NCBI GenBank assembly: GCA_021432635.1
Contig: MU270081.1
Coordinates: 202,942 to 266,941, forward strand
Origin: Thozetella sp. PMI_491
Taxonomy: Eukaryota; Ascomycota; Sordariomycetes; Chaetosphaeriales; Chaetosphaeriaceae
Length of the DNA: 64,000 nucleotides
Reading direction: 5' to 3'
Below the pieces are notes generated by a model. The model saw only the letters and a program-made list of their open reading frames with translations. It did not search any database and was not told where the DNA came from. Of the stretch, positions 10,697-23,595 are shown piece by piece. The translations under genes were made by a program, and so were the position numbers. Within the stretch, counting starts at the first letter, position 1. Every line of letters begins with the position of its first letter.

Positions 10697-13185
10697 CGAT
10701 TTACATCGAGAACGATACTGTTAGCTCTAGGTAGTCAGCGGAGGGGAGAGCATGGAGCCGCTTCATTTTCTAGGGGGATATCTATTCCGTGTGCTGGCTT
10801 AACAATCTCTCTTCCGGGCTTCGCATGTACTGTGCCTCCTCCGGCCCCCATCTGGGCTTGCCGGGAAATGTGCTCTGGCACTCACCCCGCGATGCAACTG
10901 CGAGTCGGAGGCAATAAACGCACGCCAATTGCAACCCTAAAGACGACTGCTATAGGCGGTTTGAGACTTGGGCCAATGTGTTTTCGCCCCCAAGACACGC
11001 CGGGCACTTACAGCCGACCGGCAAATACTTGCGAGACCCCAGCTTGGTTGTACAAATGCCATCTCACGTTGGACGCGCTGTGCAACGATCCCCGCCCGAC
11101 AACCGGCACCGTGCCCAGCGACAGCCCACACCTCATGGGGAGGCACTTTAGAGAAGGAGCTAGCTGCATCCGTTTACTGACCGATATTGTGTTACTGTCT
11201 TCCCTTGCATCTGTGACCATACTCGGTAGCTATCGTACTATAACAATTTGCACCCGCGGCCGTGCAGACTGCCTTCTTATACCTTTATTGTCTTCCCTTA
11301 ATTTGGGCCATCTGTCAGCTCGGCTCCCTGCCTGTATATCACTCTAGACTAAACAAATATTGCTCATAGCGCTATTGATTTTAGTAATTTATCCATCAAG
11401 AACCTCTTCTTGGTCTCCGCGTTGTTGTAGATGGCGCGTCCGTGTATTAGGCGCCTCGATGCTTCCCGAGACTCAACGTTTGATTACCATGTCAGTTTGC
11501 TGCCTCAGAGAACCCCCTGGGTTCAGTTTCACCCTACTGTGTGCCCAGCGCGTCGAGTAGTGTCAAAGATGGCCATCAAATTCAAACTAGAAGGATATCC
11601 TCCTTTTGTTCCAGATTTTGTAAGCCTCATATAGACTGACTACGCAGACACCAAAATCTCTACTTATCTCTCGGGAACCGTCGGCCCTATCGCTATCTAC
11701 GTTTTGAGCAGTGACCCCTGCACGTGCCCTCGTGTCGTTGGCGAGCAGCACCTCAGGTGTAACACGAAGCGCTTACCATCGCGATCGCGTGGCCGGACCA
11801 AATGCCGTAGCGCGTATCCCTCGAGGCACCAGCTCATGGGCTGCCTCACTGCTCGCTACCCCGCGCCATTGCGTGACGAATGAGCACTTGCGCGTTCATA
11901 CGCAGGAGCTGCAAGACCGCCTCTCATTTCCACAAGATGTGGTAGCTGATTTTATCGCGACATGCCCCTGAAAAGCAATGTAGAAACAAGAGCTGGAAAG
12001 ATAGAGACGGAGAGAGGTCGCGTACTACGTCACTCAACCACATGGCTCATCTGCCTCATCGCAGGCCCAGGCCTGGTAGGAGCACGTGATCTCGCTGATA
12101 CAGAGCCATGGGCCTGGTGAGCTCGCCATTTGCGCCGAAACGTGTCGCCGGAGCTCGCCCAGCTCCGGTGGGGTCTCGCCATGTGCAGGTGCAACCACAC
12201 TCGCGCGCGCGCGTCAGTGGGCGGACGACAGAAGCTCCTATGGGCGGCTGTCAGCTGTCAGGTGGCGTGTCTTGATTAGTATCGAGATGAGGCACTTAAA
12301 GACTGCCTAGCCTGGCAAGCCCGACTTTGGTGCCGGTGCCCGCCATTGGTCGCAAATTAGCCCGCCCGCCTTTCCAAATGCCGGATGACCTCAGAGTGAA
12401 CAGCTACCCCAGAAATGATCGCCGCGCCCTGTGACATCAACGGTCTTGCCCTAGAGGGCAAGAGAGGGAGCCACTCTCGCGGGGAAGTCGACGTAGAGCG
12501 GTTCCGGGCTGTTAACCGACGTGGCTCAGGGTATGGAAATGGTACACCAATGCGTTTGCTTTGGTTTCTGAATGGCCCGGAGTGCAGCCCTCTCATCGTC
12601 GGTTGGACGAACCCCTGTGAGATACCCAGGGAGAAAAAAACGCATGTCGGGAGCACATCAGTGCCGCAAGGGACGCCGTGCCCCGTGATGGTGGCGTGCC
12701 GCTACCGTGGCACAAGCAGGTTTGCTCGTTGCCACCCCTCCATTGGGAGCTTTATGATGGGGTGACGCCGCGATGCGAGCTTCCAAACGGGCGCCGACCT
12801 TCCCTTTCCGGGTCGCCGCGGCTTGTCCGGCCGAAGTAAGAGGCTCAAGCTTTCGACGGCCGTTCGGGACAATTACGGAGCGAATCGGCGATGGCTCTTG
12901 CACAATGCCACAGTCTCGTGTCTCACTTGGCGTCTCTCGACCACTCGTAGCTTCCCTGGGTATCCCCCGCACACCGAGACCTTAGACAGAAACACGTTAT
13001 CGTTGATCGCCCCTCCCACCCATCCTGTTGGGTACCTTCGCACATGTACCTTCATCTAAACAGGACTTCGGACGGGTCAATGCGGCAAAGGTTCCACCCT
13101 TCTTAAGCCGCTCCCTCCCGGGTCGAGTCTGTCTCAAGTTCCGGAAGCTTCGTAGAACGGCGGCGAACCATACACCACGCGCATC
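10697..13185. other. Intergenic stretch of about 2.5 kb, no gene seen
   Basis: This region lies between the divergently transcribed GMC oxidoreductase and POT transporter. Short open frames exist on both strands (for example 10832-11347) but have no motif, no splice pattern and atypical composition. It probably contains both promoters. I see no repeats or RNA genes. Confidence 0.4.
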
Positions 13186-15418
13186 ATGTCGAGCACTGCT
13201 CCCGTTGGGGACGAGCGTCCCCTCACCGCGCACACCGCGGAGAAGACTCTATCCAACCACTCCCATGGGGACGGGGCCGCCCAAAATCTGCCGTCGCAGG
13301 ACCTCGCGGATCGTGGGCACTTCGATGTCGGCGTCGTGTACGACCCCAAGATCCACACCCTCCTCGACGATGACTACGAGGGGAAGCCCACCGAGGAGGA
13401 GCTTCATAGCCTCCGTCGCGTCTCAGGAAAGATCAACTGGGCCGCTTACACGATTGCCTTCTGCGAGTTGGCCGAACGCTTCTCTTACTATGGGTCCTCT
13501 GTGCTCTACACCAACTTCGTGAGGAGCCCTCTCCCGGATGGTTCTACCACTGGCGCTGGTTGGGGTCGTAACCCGAAGAATCAGAGCGGAGCGCTGGGGA
13601 AAGGACAGAAAGCGTCGCAGGGTATCTCTTTGTTCAACCAGTTCTTCGCCTATCTCGTGCCTCTACTTGGGTAAGTCGCCCACGGCGAAGGGTTGAATCG
13701 ATTGATTAATATTTCACGCAGAGGATGGGTCGCGGACGCGCGCCTGGGCCGTTACAAGACGATTCATATTGCCATCGTTATCTCTACGGTGGCGCATATC
13801 ATCCTGGTCGCGGCGGCTTCGCCGGGCGTCATCGTCCATACCGACAACTCGTTCGCAGCTTTCCTCATTGGCCTCATCACTCTCTGCTTTGGGACGGGCT
13901 TTTTCAAAGCCAACATTGCGCCGCTCCTTGCCGAGCAGAACCAGGACACGCGCATGCGGGTCGAGACTCTGCCGTCTGGAGAACGGGTGCTCGTAGACCC
14001 GGCCATCACCAACACGCGCATCTTCCTGTACTTCTACCTAGCCATCAACATCGGGTCCTGCGCGGGCCAGATAAGCATGGTATACGTCGAGTTATACGTC
14101 GGATATTGGCTAGCCTTTCTCCTGCCGACGGTCCTCTTCCTTATCGCGCCGGTTGTGCTCTTTTTCAACAGGAAGAACTACATCCTTATGCCGCCCACCG
14201 GATCCGTGCTTTCAAAGTTCTTCAAGGTCCTAGGCTACGTCATGAAGGGGAAATGGAGCTTGAACTTCGCGAGAATGGTTAGTTTCCCTTTTTCGAGACT
14301 GTTCACTGTGCTAGGAAGCACTTACACCACATCTCTTGCGTAATCACGGATACCCCCTTGAGATCCACGTTTTCTAGAAGACTAGACGCCGAACATAGCG
14401 TCGCGCACTGATCACTGCTGACCAAAGCTTTGCCAGAGGCGTGAATTTACCTGGGATATCGCCCGGCCGTCTCAGGTTCCAGTCGACCAGCGTCCCGCAT
14501 GGATGACATACGATGATGAGTGGATCGACGAGCTACGACGCGGACTCAAAGCCTGCAAAGTCTTCCTATTTCTTCCGATCTTCTTTTTGGCGTACAATCA
14601 AATGGTTAGCCTTCCCGCGTTCTTTATTGCCTTTTTCGTCGAATGCTAGGAGCATTTAAGCTACTTCTCTTGAGGCATCATACCCCGGGTGGCTCCATAA
14701 AACATATATTCTAGGAAATTTACTAACACTCAGGCGTGAAAAGACCAACAATCTTACCTCGCAAGCCTCGACTATGGAATTAAACGGAACGCCGAATGAT
14801 TTGATCCAGAACCTGAACCCGCTCTCGATCATCATCATCATACCCATCATGGACTCCGTGGTGTACCCCGGGTTGCGAAAGCTGGGGATCAGCTTCACCC
14901 CGATCAAGCGCATGGCGGTAGGGTTCATCTTCTCCTCTCTGTCCATGATTGCCGCGACGGTCACTCAGGTCTACATCTACCGCATGAACGCCTGCGGAGA
15001 CTACGCGGGCACGTGCGACACGCCGGCGCCCATCAACGTGTGGGTGCAGAGCATCCCCTACATCCTGGTGGGCATCTCGGAAATCTTTACCAACACCACG
15101 TCGCTCGAGTACGCCTACTCCAAGGCGCCGGTCAACATGCGGTCCCTAGTCATGTCGGTGAATTTATTCATGAGCTCGATATCGGCCGCGCTCGGGCAGG
15201 CCTTGACACCGCTCTCGGACGACCCGCTGCTCGTCTGGAACTACGGAGCCGTCTCGGTGGTGGCGGCGCTCGGCGGCCTGTGGTTCTGGCTCGCCTTCCG
15301 CGGGCTCGACAAGGAGGAGGACCTGTGGAACAACCTCAAGAAGTCCGAGTTCCAGGGCCAGCACCAGCCCAACGCCGTGGCCAATGTGCCGGAGAGCAAG
15401 ACGGAGGAAAAGGTCTAA
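13186..15418 (+). CDS. POT/PTR2-family proton-coupled peptide transporter
   Basis: Four exons, 13186-13670, 13722-14277, 14437-14604 and 14744-15418, give 627 aa, normal for fungal PTR2 proteins. Donors are GTAAGT, GTTAGT and GTTAGC; acceptors are CAG, CAG and AAG (14743, preceded by TACTAAC). The N-terminal cytosolic tail is followed by AFCELAERFSYYGS (PTR2 signature 1 region, with the E-R-F motif) and GGWVADARLGRYKTI. The second signature is FYLAINIGS with upstream FGTGFFKANIAPLLAEQ. The third and fourth exons give FLFLPIFFLAYNQM joined to TNNLTSQASTM, the usual POT pattern. Further membrane segments follow up to a Lys/Glu-rich tail. It imports di- and tripeptides with protons at the plasma membrane. 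The phases all agree, so the model is solid. Confidence 0.9.
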
Positions 15419-17104
15419 GGGAGCGAGCTAGGCAGAAAATTGTATGAGGTTGGATGGGAAGAAAACCCTTGGTAGTGCAGATTGAGATACCCGGGTGCTC
15501 TCTACTAGCAGTTAATCTATGCCTTATTTGACACACGTGCCCTGTACGTATGCGGGCTGCTTCTGCTTAGCCGCTGCTTTCAGGGGCCAGCTAGCTCCCT
15601 ATGGGCTAGTAGCCGGCTCACCGTAGCCTAGTTGGCTCACCATGGCTCGGTTGCCCGGTGATGATGGTTGCGAAGGTAACAATCCATCCCCTTCTGGATG
15701 TGGCGTCATGTACGAGAAGATTCTTCTAGCGGCAGATTCGGGGGGGCGTTGAAGAGCTCCTGCCGCCGCAGCCTTCGGCAGAGATTCTGAACAGTACGGG
15801 GAAAGCCAAAGCAGGCCACAGCTCAATATTTCTCTACCCCCTTCCCCCGCGCCGCCAAGTGATCGAGGCGGGCCGGTTGGACCCTGTCGAGGGAGTGGGT
15901 CTAAATCGGGGATACGACGCTGAATGAGCAGTCCGTCCGTCTCTGCGGCTGCTCGTGACGCGTTAAAATGGGCGCAGGTCTGTCTGTGTACCTAGGTATC
16001 CGTTTGAGCCGACTGCCGACACTCTCAATGCTGTCCGAGGCTGCGTGTACTCGATATAATACTGTCTCCTATGCAGGCTCCTAAGTCCTTCAGCCACGAT
16101 GCAGGGTCCCGAGTGGATACGTCAATGTTTTTTTTCTTCTTTTGGTGTCATCACGTGTCTTCGTGTAAGCGTCATTTTCTGCATGGGAATTGAGAAAAGT
16201 AGCACGCAGGCTTCACGCGGGAAGGAGGAGGAAAAAGCAAAAAAAAAAAGGGCTTCTAGGCTTCGGAGGGGACCCCGCCAGATTGCAGAGCGCCGATCTA
16301 ACGCATGCAACCCCTCGTGCATCCGCGACTCTCGCGTCTTGTTGCCTCTCGCTTCGCGAGTGGCAGATTGGCCTCGGGTGAATCATGAGCACAAAGCTCT
16401 CTGGCAGAGTTTGCCGATCGGCACGAATAATGTGGGTGATGGTCCTCCGGATTGCGCAAGGTGCTTAGCTCGCTGCCAATCGGCCAGGGAAAAGGGGGGG
16501 AGAAAACCCGAGAGAGGGCTTAAAAAATGGCTGGGCTGGGGCCATCCTTCGTCCCGTTTACAGTAAAGGCGCCTTGCAAGGCTCGGGTGAGAGGCACTCA
16601 CTCACTGGACAGGGCCGTTGCCAGCCGGGATCGAATTTCTCGCACCCGCGCCCCGGAGGAATTGGGTTGCTGCAAATGCGCACTACGCCTGCGCAGAATA
16701 ATAGAATAATGAGAAACAAGCCCTAGCTAGGGCATTGCGCGAGCAGACTACGGATTTCGCAGGGAAACCAGGTTGCTCGTTCACCGCTCTTGTCTGGCGG
16801 CCATCGTTCGCGGCGTCTGCCATCGCAGGAACTGGGGGCAGGCGGGGCAGCGCTGCATTTTGACGGGGCAGGGGTGTCTGGCTTGTCTGGCTGGTCTCTG
16901 GCTAGGCCGATGCGCGTATGTCCCGCTAAAAGACTGGACTCGGTCGCGACCGCGTAGCCTACTAAACCCGCAGCACCCCAGAATCTCGCAATCCGCTGGC
17001 CCTGCCTGCACCCATCGTCCAGCAGCCCGGCCGGCCGTCAAATCGCTTGCGCTCTTTCTTGCTGGATATACTGATCACTAGGCTGCCTGACGGACTGATT
17101 GGAA
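15419..17104. other. Intergenic, no gene seen
   Basis: Several A/T homopolymer tracts occur (near 16130 and 16238) in otherwise GC-rich DNA. Open frames such as 16099-16566 and 17078-17542 (minus) are unsupported. The right part is the promoter and leader of the Whi5-like gene. Confidence 0.4.
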
Positions 17105-18975
17105 ATGGACCTGGATTCGCCCTCGCTGCCCCGGCTCGACAGCCGCGTCGCGGCCGCGGCCGCCGCCAGTGATCCCCGAGGCCTTCCGCTTGCGTCGCCC
17201 GACCGTGCTGCCCACCACCACCTGCTGCTGTCGGGCCTCAGGACATCTCGAGACGCGGATTCGAGGCCCTGGGACACCGCTCCCGCCTCCTTCTCGCTCG
17301 CCCGTCCACCCGGGGCTGCTTCTCCTCGCGTCAATCGCGGGGCCGCCGACGGTCCTGCGCGACGCGAACCGGATGACGCAGCCGCCCAGGCACCGAGTCA
17401 TCCGCCTTCCTCCTCCGCCACCACCATCATAACCGCCGCCGACCCTCGCGACGCGAACCACCCAGACCCCCGCGCGCGACCCTTTCCACGCCAGCCATTG
17501 CCCCCGTCCAGCAGCACGTCGCAGGAGACTACCTTGTCGCACGATTCCGACCGCGTATTTACCCCGCCCGCCGGCGACAGCGGGATTGCCATGAGTGGCG
17601 GGAACGAGCAGGGCTCCTCCAGCCAGGAGTCCCAGTTGCTACAGCTCTCGCAGATCGCGGCCGCCCAGGACCGCATGTCGGTGGACGACCTAGACGTCGC
17701 CACCCAGACGAAGCGGACGGCCGACGGCGTGGTGAAACACACCCGGACGAGGTCGAGCGCGTCGCCAGTCCGCAACGTCGGACGCGGCCACTCGAGGAAT
17801 CCCAGTACCATTAGCATGGCGTCCACCACCGGCAGCCGCATCGGAGAGGTGAGAAGCTCGCTCCCCGAGGAGGAATTTGCCAGCACAGTGCTAACCATGT
17901 CTCTTACTAGCTCTCCGCCGAGCTCAAGGCCCGGCTATCCTACGCCATGGTCAAAGTCAACAACGGGTGGCAGGGGCACTCGATCGACCAGGTAGAATCC
18001 CTGGCCTCGCAGGCGGCCTCGCCCACGTCGAGTAGCTCCACGGTGCACCTCCGGAGCGGCGCCTCGGCGAGCCCGCCGCTCTCGGGCGCTTCGCTACGGA
18101 GCAGCAACAACTCTACGCCTGCTACCGGGCTGCACCACCACTTTGGCCACAACTGGAGGGACTCGCCACAAAGACACTCCCGCGGCAGCCCATCCTCGCC
18201 CGTGAAGGCCTCCCCCGGGCTCGCCCCGCCGGTCTCGATCGAGCCGGCGCGCCCCATGGCGCACCCCCGCCGGAACTCGAACGCCCGGCACACGCCGACC
18301 TTCCTCACTCACTCGCAGCAGGCGTCTCCAAACGTCATCCCTAACACCCCCAACCAGCCGAGTCCCTACCTCGGGACCCCGCGGACAGCCAGGACGCCCA
18401 TGGTGGACCCGATCCTCTTCTCCCCGCACCAAAACGTACGGGAACAGGACGCCATCGAGACGCTGCTATTCATGAGCAGTCCCGGGAACTCGGCCAACCT
18501 CAAACACCATTTTCCCTCTTCCTCCCAGCCCCTCCCCTCCGGCCGGCCGTCCTCGCAGCGGACGGCCCTGCCGACGTCTCAGCCGCGCAAGAGCCTGCCC
18601 AACGGCCGGCCGTCACACGGCCACAGCCATTCCCTCTCGCAACCGCTAAAACGCGTAGGTTTCGAGGACAATGAGATGGATCTCGACGAGCCGCATGGCA
18701 CGCCCAACGGCCGGACGCCTAAGCGAAAGGTCAACGGCCACGGCCATGGCCACAGTCACACCCACAGCCACTCAGACGCGCACCCCCCCACACCGCGGCT
18801 GAAGCAGCTCCCCACGTCGGCCGGCCTGACAGCCCCCGGGCGGCCGCGTCCGGTGCTGCGGGAGGAAGACATCGACCGTATGCTCGACCGGGCTGACGAC
18901 AGTTCGGATTCGGAGGGTGAGATCCAGATTCCCGTTTCAAGAGCCCGCCGGGGCGACCTCCCAGTGGGGGCCTAG
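17105..18975 (+). CDS. Whi5/Nrm1-like G1/S transcription repressor
   Basis: Two exons, 17105-17848 and 17911-18975, give 602 aa. The 62-nt intron has GTGAGA, a CTAAC branch and TAG. The first in-frame ATG begins MDLDSPSLP. The key segment starts at exon 2: LSAELKARLSYAMVKVNNGW (about residues 249-268). It matches the short GTB/Whi5 domain by which Whi5 and Nrm1 dock on SBF/MBF transcription factors. The rest is low-complexity, rich in Ser/Pro with many SP and TP sites expected to be cyclin-CDK targets. There is a His/Gly/Ser repeat (GHGHGHSHTHSHS, about residues 525-540) and an acidic EEDIDRMLDRADDSSDSEGE near the end. A role as a cell-cycle repressor relieved by CDK phosphorylation is known for the family and inferred here. 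Confidence 0.75.
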
Positions 18976-20373
18976 GGCGATATACGTTTCAAAGTATTCT
19001 CGAAGATGCATGATACCCGCTCTTGAGCTTTTGTGGTTTGGGCCGGCCTGCGGGTGCCGCCCCTTCTTGTTCCTCATTTTCTTGCTTCGGACAGGCGGTG
19101 GGAATGCCCCCATCGGCCCGCATTTGCATGACACGGCTTCACTTCGGGTCTCCGGTCTGGGAAGCAGCGCAGGGGGTTAGGTCACCGAGGAGCATGGGGA
19201 GGAGACAGGTCCGGGGCGCGGCGGCTGGTTTGCGTTTGTCGCCTGCCGCGCGTGCACACACACACACACACACACACGATGTTGGGGGGCTTTACGATGC
19301 TAATGACCGTCTCTTCTTGTCTCCTATACTGGTAGTACACTGGGCTTCTTTCCCCGTCATATGACGCACCGGGAGCTGTAGTATGAGAACGATCCCTCCC
19401 TCGACCTTACTAGGAAGGATGATCACCTGTCGATAGCTAATGCGAAGCGCACACGTACCCAAAAACCCTCCAGGAGCATGTAGCTCAGCCCGTATCGACA
19501 CACCGGTTGTGTGATCCTTTCTGCGGCTCGTTAAACCGCTGATCTCCACGTTCTGGCCACCATAGTGCCGGCATAAGGCTGTCTCGATACGCATCCGACA
19601 GTTCGGCGCGAGCGTAGGTAGGGTGGTCAGCGCGCTGCGATTGGTCCCAGTAAAACAAGGCTCAGGGGTTGCCTGGGCTGAGCTTGGTCAGCCTCCCCCG
19701 GGCATGAGGAGTGGTGTTGCACTGCAGCGCACTCTGTTTTCCAAATCCGGTTTGGCTCGACCGCTGGCGCCACCTACGGCTAGTGAACTAGTCCTCTAGG
19801 ACAGACCGCGGTCAACCGATGGCCAGTAATCACGAAGCCATCCAAGCAGCCCCTGGTGTTACGGAGACGACGTGCGCCCTCCAAGAGTGCGAATTCGGGA
19901 TCGAACATTCCCATTTCCTTGTCTTTTTCTTACTTTTGCTTGCTAGAGGTCGCATCGGGCATGGCCTCATCGCAAACCGTATCTCGAATCCAGACCTCCT
20001 GGCTATAGCCCTACAGCCGCGTTATTCCTGAGTAAGCTAAGCGTCTGAGGCAGCAACCTATCAACATGCCGGTTACGGCTATACCAGGCGCGCCAAAACT
20101 TCGCACATTACCGAAGCCGGTAGCTCGAAGCCCACCACTGTACAAAGGCTGATCCAGGGTCAGCACGCCAGGAGAGCCTCCCTCGCACTGACAGGTATGG
20201 AGGCATCCGGGCCGCGTCTAAGGGCGTATGGCCTCATTCGGAGAACTTTCACATAAATTGGGCCGCCGGACCACGACGAAGCAGGATCAGAGCCATGTGT
20301 TCGCCAGACGCACCTCTCGTACATAAATACCCTGCAACACTGTACCTGCAGCTGCGGCAGCACGCTTAGCACA
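18976..20373. other. Intergenic with a CA microsatellite
   Basis: I see no gene in this stretch. It holds the CA repeat at 19255-19277 and the promoter of the adenylation-domain gene. Open frames such as 19023-19364 run through the microsatellite and are spurious. Confidence 0.45.
19255..19277. repeat. (CA)n microsatellite
   Basis: There are about 11.5 uninterrupted CA units downstream of the Whi5-like gene. Confidence 0.95.
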
Positions 20374-22273
20374 ATGGTATATAACTTGGTTCTGCACCTC
20401 GATGCCGAGGGGGATACCTCCAGGCGCCCAGGACGGGCCCCCTTTCAGCCTCGGAATACCAGCGGGACTCCCTCTTCTTCTTCCACATCCACTCCTAGCA
20501 TATCCTCCAGGATCTCGCCGATTCCTCCGCGGGCCACCCCTCCGCCCACCCGGGGCAGGCGCCTGCTGCCGGTTATGATCGACGATATCGCGCGGGAGAA
20601 CCCTGGGCGTACCTGGGCATCGGTCCCGTACGACGACTCGGACCTCGCCAGGGGGTATGAGGACATTAGCTACGCGCAACTAGCCGCTGCCATCGACCGG
20701 CTGGCATGGATGATCACGTTGGCTGTCGGCACGTCGGCCGCGTTCGAGACCATCGCCTACTTCGGCGAGCCCGACCTGCGCTACCCCATGATGCAGATGG
20801 CCGCGTGCAAGACGGGGCACAAGGTCATGTTCTCGTCGGCGCTCAACACGGAGGACACGCATGTTGCCTTGCTGGGTCAGCTTCAGTGCAAGGCCATCTT
20901 CTCCGCCTCGGCCATCAATGTTGACGGTGTCCTCGCGCGGTGGCCCGTCGGCCAAACGTTGCTGCCTGATCTCGACGACCTGCTGAGAGAATCCGAGGGT
21001 ACCGAGAAGTTCCCCTACACGAAGACCTTCGAGGAGGCCCAGTCCGACCCGTACCTTGTGCTTCACACCAGCGGCACGACAGGCATGCCGCGGCCCGTCG
21101 CCATGAACCACGCCATGCAGGCGGCTGTTGACGCACAGGCCCTCCTTCCCAGCACCGAGGGCCGCGAGCGCTTCCTCGTGCACGTTAACGCGCCGAACCG
21201 ACGTTTCTTAATCCCCTCCCCGCCGTCCCATGTCATGGGCGCCGTGTTGTGCTTCATAGTAACCGTCTTCGGCGGTGGTATTTTCGTGCCGGGCTTCCGC
21301 CACCGGCAAGCGGAGATCCAGGACATTTGTCCCATCCTCGATCACGCCAATATCGACGTGGGGATCCTTGCGCCGTGGATAATGGAGGATCTGGCGCGGC
21401 GCCCGGGCGGCGAACAGTACATGCGCGGCTTTGAGCACGCCCTGTTCGGAGGTGGTAAGCAGCGCGTCCCGCAGACGTGTCGACCGGATAGAAGCTGACA
21501 GTGCGATAGCAAGCATCTCCCCGTCTGCGGCGGAGAAGTGGGCAAAGTATACGAGGGTCCAGAATCTCTGGGGATCAACCGAGGCGTTGTTGCTTCCCTA
21601 TCTGCAGGCTGAGAAGGACGAACATGACTACGTCGTCTTCGACATGGTCCACAGCGGCGTATACTTCCGCCCGGTCGATGCCGACTCCCAAGATGCCGAC
21701 GGCAACTCGGTCCCTCTGTACCGCGCCATCTTGACCATGGGGCCTGAATCGGAAGCCACGGCCGTCTGGCACAAGGCTCACGGCTTCAACCTGGCATCCG
21801 GGCCGCCTTACCCGGAATTCGACACGGGCGATCTCTGGACGCCGCACCCCGACCCCGAGAGGGCCCATTTCGTATGGAAGTTTGCGGGACGGGCCGACGA
21901 CCTGCTGACGTTCGCGACCGGGAACAACTTGCACAGGGCGGATATGGAGCGGGCGCTGTCGGACCACCCAGCCGTAGAAGCTGCGCTCGTGGTGGGAGCT
22001 GGGCACTGCCAGGCGGTTCTCCTAATCGAGCCCGCGGCAGGCGCATCAGAAGAAGACGCCGCAGAGCTGTGGGACGCCGTGGTGGCACCTGTGAATCGGC
22101 GAGTGCCGCTCCAGGGGACCGTGGCGCGCACCCATGTTGTTATAGTGCCTCACCGGGGCTTTGTGCGGACGCCTAAGGGCAGCGTGGTGCGAAAAGCGAC
22201 GGAAGAACGATACTCCCAGGAGATCGAGACCGTGTATGAGGTACACGGGGATGCGCCGCCATTCGCGCGATGA
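20374..22273 (+). CDS. Stand-alone NRPS-like adenylation (AMP-forming) enzyme
   Basis: Two exons, 20374-21454 and 21510-22273, give 614 aa. The 55-nt intron has GTAAGC, CTGAC and TAG. The protein resembles the A domain of fungal NRPS-like carboxylate reductases: RRLLPVMIDDIARENPGRTW near residue 62, a phosphate-binding A3 loop LHTSGTTGMPRPVAMNH, A5 NLWGSTEALLLPYL, A7/A8 FDTGDLW and FAGRADDLLTFATGNN, and an A10 Lys motif RTPKGSVVRKAT. All core motifs needed to make an acyl-adenylate appear present. It stops about 25 residues after A10, where relatives continue into a carrier domain and a thioester reductase. It lies convergent to the DUF7730 gene, with only 45 bp between stop codons. The acid substrate is unknown. 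Confidence 0.85.
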
Positions 22274-22318
22274 AGAAATAAAAATGCCGCTCCGCCGGGC
22301 AGGATACCGGCACCTGTA

Positions 22319-23595
22319 TCATGACAAGCTAGCTTCTACCATCTTCCCCTCGTTAGTCTGCGTAAATCTTGTGTTTTTCACGCTGAAATCCACCCTCAGC
22401 TTCCCCGGAAGCTGCCACATCGGTTCTTCATGGCCCTCGAGCTCCATCGCTTGCTCGTCTTGCTCAGCCTGCTCGGCCTGCTCAGCCTGCTCCTGCTCTC
22501 CGTCTCCCGACTCCGGAGCAGCTTCCTCATCGCCCAGTCCATGAGCCCCGGTTGCCTTGAACATCCCGAGCAGGTCCTCGGATTCGTCCTGCATGCGGGC
22601 GCCGACCGTAATCTCGAGGTCGCGGAGGCCTGTGGCCTTGGCGCGGATGCCGCGCAGAAGCTCAACCCACAGCTGGTAGCTCAGGAGGTCCCCCACGCGC
22701 GGGGAGGCACCGGCGGCGGTGGGGTCTGCCAGGAACCTATGCAGGTAGAGATGGTCGTTCGGATGGCTGAACTCCAGGGCGAGGGAGCGAAGCCGGTCGA
22801 GAGATGCGTGTGGGTTTTGGATAAAGAACTGCCAGCTATCTCCCGACGAGGTGAAGATGGGCGTGACGGTCTCGAAGAACGACTCGATGGCCTCCTCGTG
22901 CCTACGTGGAGAGTAAGACAGCTGGGGTGGGATGGGGGTGGGAGGTGTGTGTGGGGACTGGCTTACATCTTCCTGCACGTGAGGAACACCGGTAGGAACG
23001 GGCTCCTCTCGGGGGCGGTCGTCTTGCCTGTATGCGGATCCCACCGCAGCATGACGCGCTCTTGGCACTTCCAGTGCTTGCCCCATCGCAGGCGCAAGCA
23101 CCACGACCACCAAAACAGCAGCGGCGGGACGGGGTGGTTGCCACCGTTCGAGAAGGGCCAGCTCGGCCAAGGCTGGATCACTTGCGGATCCGCGGCGGCA
23201 GGGGCGTCCGGGTCGACCAGGCAGACGGTGTGGCCGAGCCGGCCCTGGCCGTTGCCTTCGATCTCGTGGATGTGGAGCCGGAGGTCGGAGCCGGGGCTCG
23301 AGGCGGACAGGGAGCGCCGGCCGAGGTAACCCGCCCACACCTCGCGATATATGTGGCGCCGGAGCTCCACGGGAAGCTTGCTGAAGAATTGAGACTGGGA
23401 CTGGGGGTCTCGCACCATCCGGGCCGCCATGCCGTCTTGTGCCGCGGGCTTCGGAGCGGGATGCTTGGTGACAGTAGCGTTGGACGACCCGCGTGGCTCT
23501 CCTGGCGCGTCTCGGGCTCGCGTGCGGCCCCGGAAGCGTGACATCATTCCTCTGACCTTCCGGCCGCATCGCCGGATCCAGGATCGGCGTGCCAT
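22319..23595 (-). CDS. DUF7730 (F-box-like N-terminus) protein
   Basis: Exons on the minus strand are 23595-22967 and 22901-22319, giving 403 aa from the ATG at 23595. An in-frame ATG at 23751 would add 52 residues. The intron has GTAAGC and TAG, and the join gives LTCRKMHEEAIESFFETVTPIFTS in the right phase. The domain starts QSQFFSKLPVELRRHIYREVW, continues through RLGHTVCLV and WGKHWKCQERV, and is typical of the large fungal DUF7730 family that follows an F-box-like helix. The C-terminus carries a short Gln/Glu/Ala repeat (EQEQAEQAEQAEQDEQ) encoded by a near-perfect 9-bp repeat. The function of the family is not known to me. Confidence 0.8.
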
